From Cladobotryum mycophilum (Eukaryota; Ascomycota; Sordariomycetes; Hypocreales; Hypocreaceae): DNA of 64,000 nucleotides. The position numbers and the translations under genes were made by a program. The notes beneath the pieces are model-generated. The model saw nothing but the letters and a program-made list of their open reading frames with translations. It was not told where the DNA came from and made no database searches. The stretch is from assembly GCA_036429605.1 (NCBI GenBank), contig JAVFKD010000004.1, forward strand, positions 4,960,001-5,024,000. The letters are read 5' to 3'. Shown piece after piece: positions 34,301-45,904 of this stretch (position 1 is the stretch's first letter; each line of letters begins with the position of its first letter).

Positions 34301-35025
34301 GCTCTCCGGAAGGGATCTTTTGGCGGAATATCGAACCTCATTCAGTCTGGGCTTGGTGATGAATAGAAACTAGGAACCCACGGTTAATCATCTTCTATTA
34401 ACTCGCCTGTTTCGCCATGCGTTTACTTATATAAGACTTTGTGGATCTTGAGTACGACTACGGAGTCTGCCAGCGGCGATCAAGGTTACAGCAATACTGA
34501 GAATATTGACATTTGACTATTCACTGCCTGCGATCAATGAGCAGGTTATCGCGAGGTTTTATATGCATGATTTACCTGAGACTTGAACTGAAGCGTATAC
34601 ACAGATTTCCATGCACCAGGTCCGTGTGAGATGTGACCAAAAACCCAGCACACTCAGTGAGTGACAATTATGCAACCTTGGAAGAATTGGATGGGGAAAA
34701 GCAGACGAGCAATCAGATCCCTGCTCTATATTTTCCGATAAATATCTCATGCCATCCACAGATGCACTGTACATGAATGAATGACATGGCGCAGACTGGG
34801 CAATCTTTTAACGTACAATCTAACTATCCAATCTCATCTACCTAGAGCTTGAATCGTCACAACAGCGCCTTTACTCAAGTTTTAGCTTCATACGCTATTA
34901 GTATGAACGTTCTGATCTCGCTTCGCCTTGCTAAAAATGAGCCTAAACTTGTAGATGGATACATTAGCAGTAGCTTGCTCTTTCATTTAAGCAACCTCCC
35001 CTCCCCTCCCTCCCCGCCCCACACA
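31319..35025. other. Long intergenic stretch without recognised gene (3.7 kb)
   Basis: Only short open frames are present (for example 31861-32070, 33013-33369 and 33457-33666 on minus; 34076-34366 on plus). None shows a signal peptide, family motif or joinable exon. A C/T-rich microsatellite-like tract lies at 34990-35025. A gene of unknown type or relic DNA cannot be excluded. Confidence 0.45.
31409..31415 (-). promoter_or_regulatory. TATA box of the NLP-like gene (putative)
   Basis: Minus strand reads TATAAAG 91-97 bp upstream of the ATG. Confidence 0.5.
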
Positions 35026-36090
35026 CTACTCTTTGCTCATAGCACTCTCCTTCACCTTGGACGACAGTTCTTCTGCTGTCGCCTTGCCCTCCTGGGCAAT
35101 CGCACTTCCATTCTCAACAGCTTTATTAGCCAGCCCTTTAGCATGAACCATCGCATCATGGGTTACCTCACCGCTCCGAGACGAATTAACAAGGGATACG
35201 ATATAGACCGATGACAAACTTAACACGACCAACCAAAATGGATTTACTATTTTGATCGTCCAGTAAAAGGCAGTAATGCCGAGGAAAGCCTAAGTACGTT
35301 AGTCAATCGGCCCACCAACGGGTGTGAAACCATACAGCAAAGGTTTTGTCCAGGTCTTGAACGAAGATGATCCTCTGGAAGTGTACCACGAAGCCTTGGA
35401 CAAGATCATGTATGTCTTTTAGTACAGCGTTGAGTGTTGATTCTGGGATCTTTCTATACTCTTTGGGTCGTAGACGGGCGAGTAAGGTATCGGACCCGAA
35501 CAAACGGCTGACGTACTCCGTGACGGACATGACTGATAGTTCAACGTCAGTATACCTTCATCTCCAAACATGTTGCTTGTGCGATATGGCTTACCTCCAA
35601 GGATGATCGCACCAGCCTTTAGAGCCATTTGTGTAAGAGGTATATAGTGTGCCATGAAAAGAATGCTTAAAGCGCCAATGTACGAGCTGAGAGTGCGAAT
35701 TGGATCATCCCACTGCAGAAAATGTGAGAAAGCTGTCAAATAGGTCGAGTAAAGGACATACACTGATAAATTTGTAGGGACCGTCTTGGTGATCTGTAGA
35801 ATCGCAAGTATCAGCGCGATGCTCCGGTTTTTCCTTTCAATTCCTTCCTGTGTAGTGCATACAGATTATCTCTTTTAATGGTCCAACTTCTCCTTGTTCA
35901 TCGCCATTGTTGGGATGTCTCGCGTTATGCAGCGACTTTTGCACTGCTGAAGCAACTAGAAAAAAGAGCATGAGTATTTGATAACGGGCACCCTAACATG
36001 ATGTAAGGAATTACTCTTCTGTCTTTCTAACTGCGGATCCTGAGTATTGTCTGCTTGAAGGGGCATGACGACATAAGTTGGTTCACTCAT
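35026..36090 (-). CDS. Reticulon-like ER membrane protein
   Basis: Four exons join in phase: 36090-35998, 35847-35595, 35532-35336 and 35289-35026; 268 aa. The first intron (150 nt) is longer than the others and might hide a further small exon. After a short polar N-terminus come two long hydrophobic hairpins: 'TNLSVYVLYSTYLTAF' with 'YIGALSILFMAHYIPL', and later 'AAFLGITAFYWTIKIVNPFW'. Between them lies 'DLVQGFVVHFQRIIFVQDLDKT', characteristic of fungal reticulons. The C-terminal tail is helical and Lys/Ala/Glu-rich. Reticulons wedge into the outer leaflet and shape tubular ER. The conserved DLDKTFAAFLG join across intron 3 supports the splice model. Confidence 0.83.
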
Positions 36091-36777
36091 ATTGAGGGTA
36101 GTTGATACAAATTGCGATTCGTATAAGATATGGTTTGGCAAGAGTTAGTTCGACCACTTATTGAAAGGAACTGCGCAATGTTTTGTTAAAAAGGTCGTAA
36201 TTGCTTTGCAATTTAAAGGATGTGAGTGTACGTGGTTTAGAATGCCGTGGCAGTGCCTCGTGTTTTTATTGTTTTGTCACACCAGCTAGTAGTGGTTTGT
36301 GAATCATCATGCTGGACCAACACCTCCGTGAAATTTCCTCCTATCATGTCATTTTGACACCACATCCTCTTATACATATTGATGATGATGGTGTAAATTT
36401 TCTTTAAGATACTTGATATAAAAGCGACCGATCCTTTTCATGCCAAATCAGAGCCGCTAGTCTAGATATGAGCCAAATGCTTAAAGAGTGATCATCAATG
36501 TTGGAGTTATGACGTTAGATATCGGTCAAATTAAACATGTAAACATCATAGCTACCTAATGGCTAGGAATATTAAAAACCGCAATAGGCCATGTCGTGAT
36601 GAATGACGGCTCTGCTAGGTCACAGAAATAAATACATTGATGGGTTAGTGGTTGTCAAGCGGGGGCGTCCACATCGCCACAAGAGATGATATTTGAACGG
36701 CTAAGAGTGAGTCAGGATAACAATGAGAATTAGATAAATATAATATATCCCTTTTACTCAAGTCTATAAGGTCTGAT
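36091..36777. other. Intergenic, 0.7 kb
   Basis: Reticulon promoter and 3' flank of the FAD oxidoreductase; nothing else recognised. Confidence 0.55.
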
Positions 36778-38572
36778 CTACAAATTACTTTGACGCAAGG
36801 GACCGTCGCTTGAAATGCCACGTACAAGTCGCTGCAGCTCGTCCATGTAGTTCTCATACAGTCCTCGGGGGTTGTCTTGTACTTCTTACACAAGTGCGCC
36901 GCCGCCGCCGTCGCAATAGCATGCTGTCCACCATTGCCCATAAACTTAGTATTCGACGACGCCACATGAGTGCAACTTATATGCTTCCCCGCCATCATCA
37001 AGTTGTCAATGTTGGCAGAATAAAGACTGCGGAACGGTACATCATATGGCTTGCCGTCTCGCTCATCCCATTTCCAGTCTAGAAGGCGAAAGTCATACGC
37101 CTTGTGACCAGGAATATGCAAGCAGAATGCGCCCTCGTTTTGCACAACGGCATCTGGAAACGATATATGCGAGCGAATGTCATTCTCAGAGAGGACGTAG
37201 TCACCTTTGTAGCGCCTAAATCCTCCCTGTGCTGGCACGAATGCAACAAAGTCCAACTCGAGGTGGGCATATTTTTTGGGCTCCATGTTTTTGACGTTGA
37301 AGAATGTGCCGTAGATGGCGCGCAGGAGATGGTCACGGATGTGCTCGCCTTGCCTGTATGGGTCGAGCCACTGGCCGTACTCCCAGAAGTGCGTCATGGG
37401 AGTCGCCATTCGTCGCCGAATCGCAGGGTCAGGGACATAGTCGGGGGGACCGCACAAGGACCAGGGCCATTTTCTAGACCATACTTGACCAGCTGGCCGC
37501 TCAGATCAGAGAAGCCCTTAGATACCTCTGTGGCCCAGGGAACAGAAGGGAAGTGGACTGGTGACTGGGCCATTTTAGTACGAAAGAAGATTGTGTTCCC
37601 GTGATGCATCTTGTCGCTTTGCGGTGGAGCCAAACTTTCGCCATACTCGTCCCGCGATTCTCGACCAAATAGCGTCGTCGCCCCTGAGTACAGCCCAAGA
37701 ATAGCTTTACCAGAGCAATCTATAAAGGTGGTAGCTGAGAGACGAATCTCTCGTCCGCTGCGAGCATCACGAGCGTCAACAGAGACAATCTTGGAGTTGG
37801 CAGTGACTGCGGAGTATACAGTATGCTCCGTGAACACGGTTGCGTGGGAGTCGGCTTCTAGCAATTGTTGCCCAATCAACTCACCGTTTGCACGACGCTC
37901 ATAGACCTCATCAACCACATGTCCTGTAGTTCCTCTCGGACGTAGTCCAATCTCTGGACTCGCGTTGCCGCCTAAGAAAGGGCGATCTTGAACAAGCGCA
38001 ACACGCTCTCCAAGACGTGCCGCCGTCAACGCCGCGATGGTGCCAGGCATTCCACCACCAACCACAATGACATCAAAAGTGCCGACTTCCACAGGCTCAC
38101 TAGGGAGTCCTCGCAGTCTCCTACGCCACGCTCTTTGTGTTTCATTCACTGCTGCAGGTGGAGGTGTGTCGTCGATGGAGAAAAATATAGCGTCGCAGCG
38201 CCCGCAAAATCCACTCAGGTCATGCAATGCCACCTTTGTCGGGCCTTTTGCCAGTTGCATCCTGCCTCCAAACTGCCACATCCAGTCTTGACTGTTTGCG
38301 CCAAACACAGTGTCAAGAGTTATACCGCTGATAATCACATTGAACCGACCTGGATGATGGCTAGCAACCCAGTCCTTGGCTCGAACCCATATATTGTAGC
38401 TTCCTTCCTGCGGGATATCGATGGTGGTAATTGCATCTTTGACTGGTATTCCATTGCCATGGGCGAGTAGGTAAGGGGAGCCCATTTCCAGTTCGAACTG
38501 GGAGTCCATGACCCAGCCACCAAAGTCATCGAACGACTCAGCTTCGACAAGGAGTTTCGGACTTGGAGACAT
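36778..38572 (-). CDS. FAD-dependent oxidoreductase with N-terminal beta-sandwich domain; two apparent frameshifts
   Basis: Starting at MSPSPKLLVEAESFDDFGGW, the first ~140 residues form a carbohydrate-binding-like beta domain ('YNIWVRAKDW', 'GGRMQLAKGPTKVALHD'). The FAD_oxidored region follows with the dinucleotide motif VIVVGGGMPGTIAALTAARLG, 'GGNASPEIGLRPRG', and later 'MTHFWEYGQWLDPY' and 'NIDNLMMAGKHISCTH'. The continuous protein needs two frame changes, at the G6 run 37443-37448 and the G5 run 36867-36871 (C runs on the coding strand). Each is repaired by one extra base, after which the protein ends '...RQSNL' at 36778. No intron can explain either shift. The gene is therefore either a fresh pseudogene or, more likely, intact with undercalled homopolymers. 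Substrate unknown. Confidence 0.8.
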
Positions 38573-39162
38573 GATGCTAAGACTTGATGAAGTTGGATCT
38601 AAAGAGTATCTATGATGAAAGAGGCAGGTATGTGAGTCAAGTGCCGACCTTGAGATTAAATACCGACATCTAAGACGCACCCATCGGTACCTCGGTCATG
38701 AGCCCCACACTGGGTGCATGAAATACTAATCATGAAAACTCATCGAACCGAAACTTGGGTCTTGGTGTTGACACTATTTTGGTCGGTGGTCTACTTTAGA
38801 ATATAAGCGGATAATAAAGTATTTTGGCCACATATTTGGGCAAATTTGGACCATTTGTACGTATCGAGACTTGGTGCTCGGTTTTGCGATGTTGTGACAC
38901 CTGTTTGGAAGATGAATAATTGGCTTGTATGGGAAAATCGAAGAGTGTAGGGTAGGAAGAAATCGTAGTGAGTATCCATAGAATGGCGGCACAGTGTGCT
39001 AAGGTTCTTTTTGTATTTGAGTGAAAGATGGCTTCATTCTTATTGATCAGTAATCTTTGGGCGGGCCCTCTTTATGAGCTTCTAAATTGGTAAATTCACC
39101 AACAGCTTAAACAAATTGATCTCCATAGCCAGCTCATGGCACCAAATACAGAGTGCCCACGA
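38573..39162. other. Intergenic, 0.6 kb
   Basis: Promoter of the FAD oxidoreductase and 3' flank of the transporter; no further gene recognised. Confidence 0.55.
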
Positions 39163-40641
39163 TTAAAACTTGGCGAATAGTTTCCACTCTGTAGCCATTA
39201 GTCTTGCCAATAATGCAAGCACACTTGCACCAACCAAAAGTCCTCCGCTATATGTTTGCAATTGAAGGTATGAGTGTCCGTTATTTACAAGCAAACCAGC
39301 AACGGGAATGCCAAACAATGCGCCAAGTCCGGCAAAAGCAGCCACCATTCCGGTTCTGGTTCCAACAAGCTTTGGATCCTTGATAAAAGGGAACGGGGCG
39401 AGTGCAAACAGAGACAAGACAGCTCCGCTAAGGAAACCGGCGAATATGGCAAAAACAATGAGCCCAGCACGGGTATCAACCGCGATCCATGAAAAGCACA
39501 GTATTCCCGTGGCGAAAAGGATAAATGTCACCATGTTGACCACTCCGGTGAATTTGTCCGCGATGATGGCAGGAATCAGTCGTCCTGGAATGGACGCACC
39601 ATTCACGATAGGAATCAACCAGAATGCCAGATTCACATCCGCAAGACCACGCTGAAAGCCAAATGTCGATACGTATACGAATGGGATGTATATGGCGGCG
39701 TACGCTGTGAGGGATGTGGCGAGAACCATGAGAAACGGGAAATCTCGTATGACTGAAACGTCAATGAGTTTTCGTGTCCCTGCAGGCACAACGCGTGTGC
39801 GCAGGAGTGAGAGGGCAAACAGTTGAGTCACCAGCATGAGAAAGGCAATGGTTCGCATCGCCCAGCCAAAGCCTGCGCGGAGTTGGAGCTGCCGAAACAC
39901 AATGGGGAAGATGATGCCGCCTGAATAAGGTATGTTAGCAAACCGAATTTAAGCAGAACAAATGTTTTCTCACCAAGACCAGCTCCGACAGACCCAATTC
40001 CGTTGGCCAATGCCCGCTTTGAGCTGAACCATTGAGTCGTGACACCAATCGTCGGGACGAAAACCAAGCCAAGGCCCAATCCTGTGCAGATGCCTTGGCT
40101 AAGAATAAATTGCCATAGCTTATGACTGATGCTTGCCATTGCCATGCCAATCGTCATGAGGATAGTTCCTGACATCAGCAAATAGGTCAAGTATCCCAAG
40201 TCATAGAGATAGCCCGAGAGAATGCCTGAAATGAGAAAGACTGCAATCTGTGTTGATCCGATCCAAGCAATGTTGGATGGAGGGGTGCCTCGTAGCTCAA
40301 CTAGTAGGTAGAAGGCTTCAAAGACACCAAAACTAGCTAGTAAGCCGCTGTGATGACCATGTTAGAAAAGGGTTTGGCATTGTACAGTCTCTTGGATCTT
40401 ACAGTGTATTCATCCATATAAAAAAGGACCCCAAAACTTGGATCCAGGCCTGCCTTCCCCCATCCGGAGGGGCACCACTCCAGTTAGACGAGGAATTCTC
40501 CTCAACGCTGTTATGGCTTGCATTTGTAGACGCCAAAGCCTCTTTGAGGGTATCGCCACGCTCAGGGTGCTCCATTCTTGAGAAAGTTTGGCTTTGGTGG
40601 TCTTGACTCCTGGGCATCCTGCCTCTTATTAGATTAACCAA
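39163..40641 (-). CDS. MFS transporter, monocarboxylate permease-like
   Basis: Three exons join in phase: 40641-40403, 40347-39974 and 39920-39163; 456 aa (448 if the second Met at 40617 is used). A polar N-terminal tail leads to the family signature PPDGGRQAW, normally PPDGGWGW-like. TM1 'IQVLGSFFIWMNTL' follows, with 'YGLY-type' TM4 segment 'GICTGLGLGLVFVPTIGVTTQWF' and 'KRALANGIGSVGAGLGG'. Hydrophobic segments account for about 12 membrane spans. Fungal members of this monocarboxylate porter family move organic acids or secondary metabolites across plasma or vacuolar membranes. It lies between two oxidoreductase genes and could export a pathway product, which is inference. Confidence 0.92.
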
Positions 40642-41271
40642 GGGAAATGGTAGGACTAGGCTCTTGTTCGTTTCTGTCCAGCTGCAGAAATGATCTTACA
40701 CTCCTTGTCCCTTGTCCCTGTCTCCTCAACGGATTCATGTTTCAAATCGCGGCCGAAAGCACGGCCGAGAAAGTTCTTGAGGTGTGGCACGGGTAAATCC
40801 CGAGATCACACAACACAAGCTTGCGCCGTTCCCGTTTTTGACTGACCTGCTTACTATAATAGGAAGGTAGTCCGTGATGGACATGAGACACGTGGTCCCT
40901 GCTTGGCATGTCCATAAATCATGAAATAATTGCTGGGAGGCTCGTTCGATATCACTTCAGCATGAGAAAGCCACTGGTATGAACAAAGAAAGTGATCTGA
41001 TAGGAAACTAGCTGCGGAATAGGGCAAACGTTTTAATAAGACAATGGAACGAGAGAGTATCGGCACATGATTATTTACACGCCGCGTTCTAGACTTTAGT
41101 GCGTTAACAACGCTCGGATCACATATATATCATGGATCAAGCTCCCGCTCGCCACTCTGCCGAAACCCTTGACAAATAAATTAAAACCAATCAAGGCGCC
41201 TCCATCGTTTAAGGTACATTAGGTAAAACAACTCGGCTAGCAACTCCACAACGCCAATCATACCCCGTTAT
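40642..41271. other. Intergenic, 0.6 kb
   Basis: Transporter promoter and 3' flank of the acetyltransferase; nothing recognised. Confidence 0.55.
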
Positions 41272-41982
41272 CTAGTCCAAGCTCAGGAGCTGCTGCTCGT
41301 CAAATTCCATAACCATTTCCATCAAGACGACTTCCCTGCCAATATAGTTGTGGCAACACAATTGGCGCATAGTTGGGAATCGGCTGGCATATTCTTCCAC
41401 CAAATCTTCTCCCTTGATGTCTTGCACCGGCGTGAAACCCATCATCTCGTAGTGGCTCAATAGAGAGCCGCTATCAGCCACTACCCAGAGCTGAAGTCTC
41501 GCGCGAGCTACGTCGATCTTTCGTACTTGGCTTTGACGGAGGTACTCTTCAGTGAGCTGTTGCACAACCCTCCTCATAGTGTGCTCTAACCCACGCAGGA
41601 TGCAGGCGGACCCACGGTGGTTTGGTCGAATGTAGCCGCCAGAGATGCACCAACTCATGTCCAGGGCATCTTCTACCGCCCCTTCAGGTGAGTTGGCAAA
41701 AGATGGGCCGTGCAATTGCATCATAGCAGCCCATTCCGCAGTCCAAGCTCGATTTAGTGAGTCTGCCGGCTTTGGGGTGCAGAGCACTACTTGAACAGAC
41801 GGGTGAGAAAGCATCGACTCTAGTTGATGTCGAGTCCTCATAGATTCACATCTATAGCAGGTGGCGAAAGCATCAGGATGTCGTTTGAGGCCTTCAAGAC
41901 GATACTCCTTGTACATGGGGAGGTATTCCTGAATGGAGGTAGAATCCTTGGAAAGGATCGTGGCGTGATAGTTGGTAGGCAT
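41272..41982 (-). CDS. GNAT-family N-acetyltransferase
   Basis: Single exon, 236 aa. The acetyl-CoA-binding core is visible in 'SGGYIRPNHRGSACILRGLEH', corresponding to motif A (beta-4/alpha-3, with the R-G-x-x-R/Q-type pyrophosphate loop reading HRGSAC). 'LQLWVVADSGSLLSHYEMMGFTPV' is motif B with the conserved Tyr and Gly-Phe. An unusually long loop sits between the halves. No signal peptide, so cytosolic or nuclear. The acceptor could be a small amine or a protein; it cannot be chosen from sequence. A TATAAAG box lies 104-110 bp upstream at 42086-42092, which supports the start. Confidence 0.88.
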   Translation of the reverse strand: MPTNYHATILSKDSTSIQEYLPMYKEYRLEGLKRHPDAFATCYRCESMRTRHQLESMLSHPSVQVVLCTPKPADSLNRAWTAEWAAMMQLHGPSFANSPEGAVEDALDMSWCISGGYIRPNHRGSACILRGLEHTMRRVVQQLTEEYLRQSQVRKIDVARARLQLWVVADSGSLLSHYEMMGFTPVQDIKGEDLVEEYASRFPTMRQLCCHNYIGREVVLMEMVMEFDEQQLLSLD

Positions 41983-43298
41983 TTTTAGTGTATATGTTTA
42001 GGTAATGGAGAGATGTATAACTGTATGCGTATCAAGTGTCCGAGAATGAATTGCAATATGGATTTTAGAGTTTGGAATCTCTTGACTTTATATCGATATC
42101 GAGGAGACCCAAATCTTCATAACCTGATCTGTTTGTTGCTATACCTCGTCAACTAAAAACCCTGTTGAGACTTTTAGGCAAGAGATGAGCTATAGCATGC
42201 ATTACTTCGCGGCGCTTTAGTCGGTTCAATAGAGATTCCGTTCTTTACTCATCATAGATACCTTCTTGCACCCCTGCAAAGGGAATTGTTCCAGCCTTCT
42301 AAAGGCATTGAGATTCATCACTTGGGATCATCTCGATGTCTCTTGGAGCGAATGCAAGGTGAAACTTGCTTAATTACCGCAAAGAAACTATTGGGGGCCC
42401 ACCAAAAAGAGTTTGTGCATAGACTACAACACTTGCTTTGAAGAGCACATGATGCAGTGTTTGTCTAACTATTTGTCTCGGGTAGAAGTCATCTTGGTGT
42501 AGGCTGTAGTCTCAACAGCTTTCACGTCGGCTCCCAACAAATCTTTTGCATATTCACATGCCAAATGAGAAACGCTGTGTGCTGTATGGCATCAGTATGT
42601 CTTGGCATAAATGAGCCCGACTTGCGTTGTCCGACAGCCGGGCTCACCTTGCTAAGTTGGTCACCCCAGGTCAATCCGCTCCGCGTAGAACTTCCTCTTT
42701 GGGATACGTCCTACTGCCGAGGCAAATGAAAACTCCGCATTATATTCGGTGGGAGATTTAATTTAAGAATCCCCTGCAGTATAATGGTGTTAGTACATTC
42801 GGATAACGTTCCGGGTATCTTCCACATGTCACAACCATGTCAAGTCAAACGTCTCGCAAGGAGAAGCTGAAGGATTTTAGTGATGTGTAATTACTAGCTG
42901 CCTCTTCACGCTCCTGATGCTTTTGAAGGAATCAGACCCGTGAAATATGTCTGCCCCAAAAGGAATACACCACAGGGGTCTGTCAGCTTACTTGGGCACC
43001 CTAGTATGTGTTCATGCAAATGTTGAATACTCATGTCGGTGAGTTATGTTTTAGAATGTTCGGCATAGCCGCACAGCCGACGCTAGTAGGTCTTTAACCT
43101 CCGAATGAAACCTCCCAGGACCACAATGTCGATTAAGTAAATCTAGAGTGACATTCGTTGGGGTTCGGCTAAATGGAATTTCTCATCCATGTACAGCCAT
43201 TGTCTATCAAGTCTGGCTCAGGAATAAAATCGCTGAGCATCTTGAATTCATATCGCGACTTGCCATCCGTTTGACTTTTGGCTCGAATATCCTTCATC
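41983..43298. other. Intergenic, 1.3 kb, divergent promoters
   Basis: Divergent promoter region of the acetyltransferase and the second P450. A small inverted repeat (GAGCCCG...CGGGCTC) lies near 42613-42646. No gene recognised. Confidence 0.5.
42086..42092 (-). promoter_or_regulatory. TATA box of the GNAT gene (putative)
   Basis: Minus strand TATAAAG 104-110 bp upstream of the ATG. Confidence 0.5.
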
Positions 43299-45073
43299 AT
43301 GTTCTGTGAGTTTGTTGTTCCTGCATCCCTTGCGCTCTTGGTCTTATGGGTTGTCTATGTAAGTTGAAGCCATAATCTACACCTGGCACAACTAACGTTT
43401 GTATAGGTTGTGGTACTTATCATCTACCGCTTAACATGGCATCCTTTGGCCAAATACCCGGGACCTTTTCTGGCCAAGATTACCGATTTTTATCCAGCTG
43501 TCCAGGCATTCCGTGGAGTGCTTCATACTGACATGTATGAGTGCCATCAAAAATATGGTGAGTAATGTTGGCCCTTTACTCATGACGGTTGCTCACACTC
43601 GCTAGGCAATGTTATAAGATATGGGCCCAACAGGCTCGGGTTTGTAACAGAGAAGGGCTTAAAAGGTCAGCTTCCCGTGGAGAGTAGGTGAACATAACTA
43701 ACACCGTACTAGACATCTATGGCTTTGGCAAAAAGATTAAAAAATCGAAATCGTACATTCCCATTCACCCTCGCCAAGGAGGTTCCAGTACCCTCTCTTG
43801 CATTGACAAGATTCAGCATGGCCGCAAGCGACGCGTCATGAGCCAAGGCTTATCCGATGCTAACGTCAAGGCGTTCGAACCTACTCTGATCCGTTTGGTT
43901 GACACTTTCTGCACACACCTCGTGCCCAAAGGGGAGACTCTAGCCTCTGACGGCTGGTCTAGTCCCAAGAATATGCCTGCACTTTGTGAGTAAACAAATC
44001 ACTCTTTGCAAAGACTCCTCTAACATGGCCAGGTAACTGGTTCACTGGTGATGTCATTGGCGAGTTTGGCTTTGGCAAGTCGTTTGGCATGTTGGAGCGA
44101 CCAGACAATCGATACATTTGCGATGTCATTACTGGTGCCAGCTTTCGCAATGGAACTCTTGTTCAGTACCCATGGCTGAAAAAGTTTAACCTGGACAAGA
44201 TCTTGTATCCCAAAGGATTGGGGAACGGCCTCAAGTTTCTAGATTTGACACGTAAGCTTTATGAGGAGCGTCGTGTCCGTGGGAAGGAGGGTAACGATCT
44301 ATTCGCCTTTGTCATGGACGCCAAGGACCCAATATCGGGAGAGTCTTTTTCGATGGAGAACATGTGGGCTGAAAGCACATTTCTTCTAGTTGCTGGTATG
44401 AAGTGAACTATTTCATCCTGATGACCTCAACTAACGTGAAAGCAGGTTCTGATACCTCGGCAGTGGGCCTTTCGGCATGCTTCTTCTACCTCAGTCGCTA
44501 CCCTGATGCATATCAAAAGGTGGCCAAGGAGATTCGCTCGGCTTTTTCCTCTGTAGAAGATATTGTCACAGGGCCACAAATGGCGAAGTGCACATATTTG
44601 AATGCTTGCATTGATGAAGCGATGCGCATGGCTCCTCCCGTATCAGCTTGCATGTGGCGTGAGGTTGAGGAGGGGGTGCCGTCGTTGACCAGGAATTTAT
44701 TCCAGCTGAATGCGATGTTGGGGTTGGCATCTATGCTATCCATCGCAATGAGGAGATTTATCCTGAGCCATTTACATTTAGACCAGAGCGTTGGATCGTT
44801 GATGAAAAAAATTCTGAGGAGCAGGTTGCTGTGGCTCGACAGGGATTGAGTACTTTTCTCATGGGGCCACGGTCTTGCATCGGCCGATCTTTTGCTCTGG
44901 CTGAGATGAGGCTGGTAATGGCTCGAACCATGTTCCAGTATGACTTTCGGAAACCCAATGGTGCCACTGGCCAGGTTGGAGAAGTGACGAGAAATGTTAA
45001 AGAGTTGCATATGCACTCTCATTTGACAAATTATCTGGAAGGACCACTTATAGAATTCCGCCAGCTAGCGTGA
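43299..45073 (+). CDS. Cytochrome P450 monooxygenase, about 511 aa; one apparent frameshift
   Basis: Six exons: 43299-43358, 43407-43557, 43606-43665, 43713-43985, 44033-44395 and 44446-45073. The N-terminal anchor (FVVPASLALLVLWVVY) is split by intron 1. 'LTWHPLAKYPGPFLAKITD' is the hinge of a pisatin-demethylase/trichothecene-oxygenase-like P450. 'GNVIRYGPNRLGF', the I-helix 'LLVAGSDTSAV', ExxR in 'DEAMRMAPPV', PERW and the haem loop FLMGPRSCIGR follow. The last exon needs one extra G at the G5 run 44672-44676 to join 'WREVEEGG' to 'VVDQEFIPAECDVGVGIYAI'. With it the total is an exact codon multiple. No intron explains the shift, so an undercalled homopolymer is likely. Confidence 0.88.
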
Positions 45074-45639
45074 GGGGTAATATAATTGTTGATTATTGGT
45101 CTGTTGGAAATGTGTTATGTATATCTATCACCTACGTACTATATATTCATCCTAAGTCCTTGCTGTAACCAGACATAATATTTTTCATCTTTCTGGAATA
45201 GCAGCAACGATCACTCCGGCGAGAGATTATAGAACCCGACCAAGACTATGTAATGAGGTTGAAACCAGGAGAAAGAGATTATACAACCACACGTTCATGA
45301 AATATGCTAAAATATTCGCCCGTGTGCTTGGTTCACGTAGTTGATAATGGCCGCCACCGATTCAATGTGTTCATGACAAGTACCAAAGATCCGATCTCAT
45401 AACTGAGTCTATTTGCCGTAGTTGTGGTTTTTTCCCGCAGCCCTTGCGGTGATGCAAGTCATAATCCTCAACAAAAATCGTCGTGTCAAACATCTGCAAC
45501 AACCAGATCATGGTTGTGGGGGGTATGAGGTATATCCGGAGGCCCCTGTGACTCAAAGCATCCGCATAGCACACATATTATTAACGGATCCACCACTCAT
45601 AAAACTCCAACGGCAGCCAAATGGCTCTAAGCGTAACAT
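45074..45639. other. Intergenic, 0.57 kb
   Basis: 3' flank of the P450 up to the left terminus of the second hAT element. The open frame 45422-45706 runs into the transposon terminus and has no family motif. Confidence 0.55.
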
Positions 45640-45904
45640 CAGTGAAGCAATCCGATCAAACAAATCAAATCCGGGCCCTGGATTTGCGTATTTGAAGCTT
45701 TGGTGATAGTATGTTTGTTTGTTTGCTCGATTTGATGGTATTTGAATTGTCTCAGGGTTGTAAAATGAAACTATCGTGAAGCTATTTATATATTATTTTC
45801 TAAGCATTGCTATGGGCTCTTTTCTTCGTTATCCACACCGTTTTCTTACCTTCGATCGCCGGTTTTCTTGTTGATTCGTGATCACCTCATTTACTAATAG
45901 TTTA

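Noticed and set aside
36778..38572. Introns explaining the frame changes in the FAD oxidoreductase
   Set aside because: No acceptor AG lies in the relevant stretch near 37445, and the second shift is also in a C run on the coding strand; a missing base is simpler.
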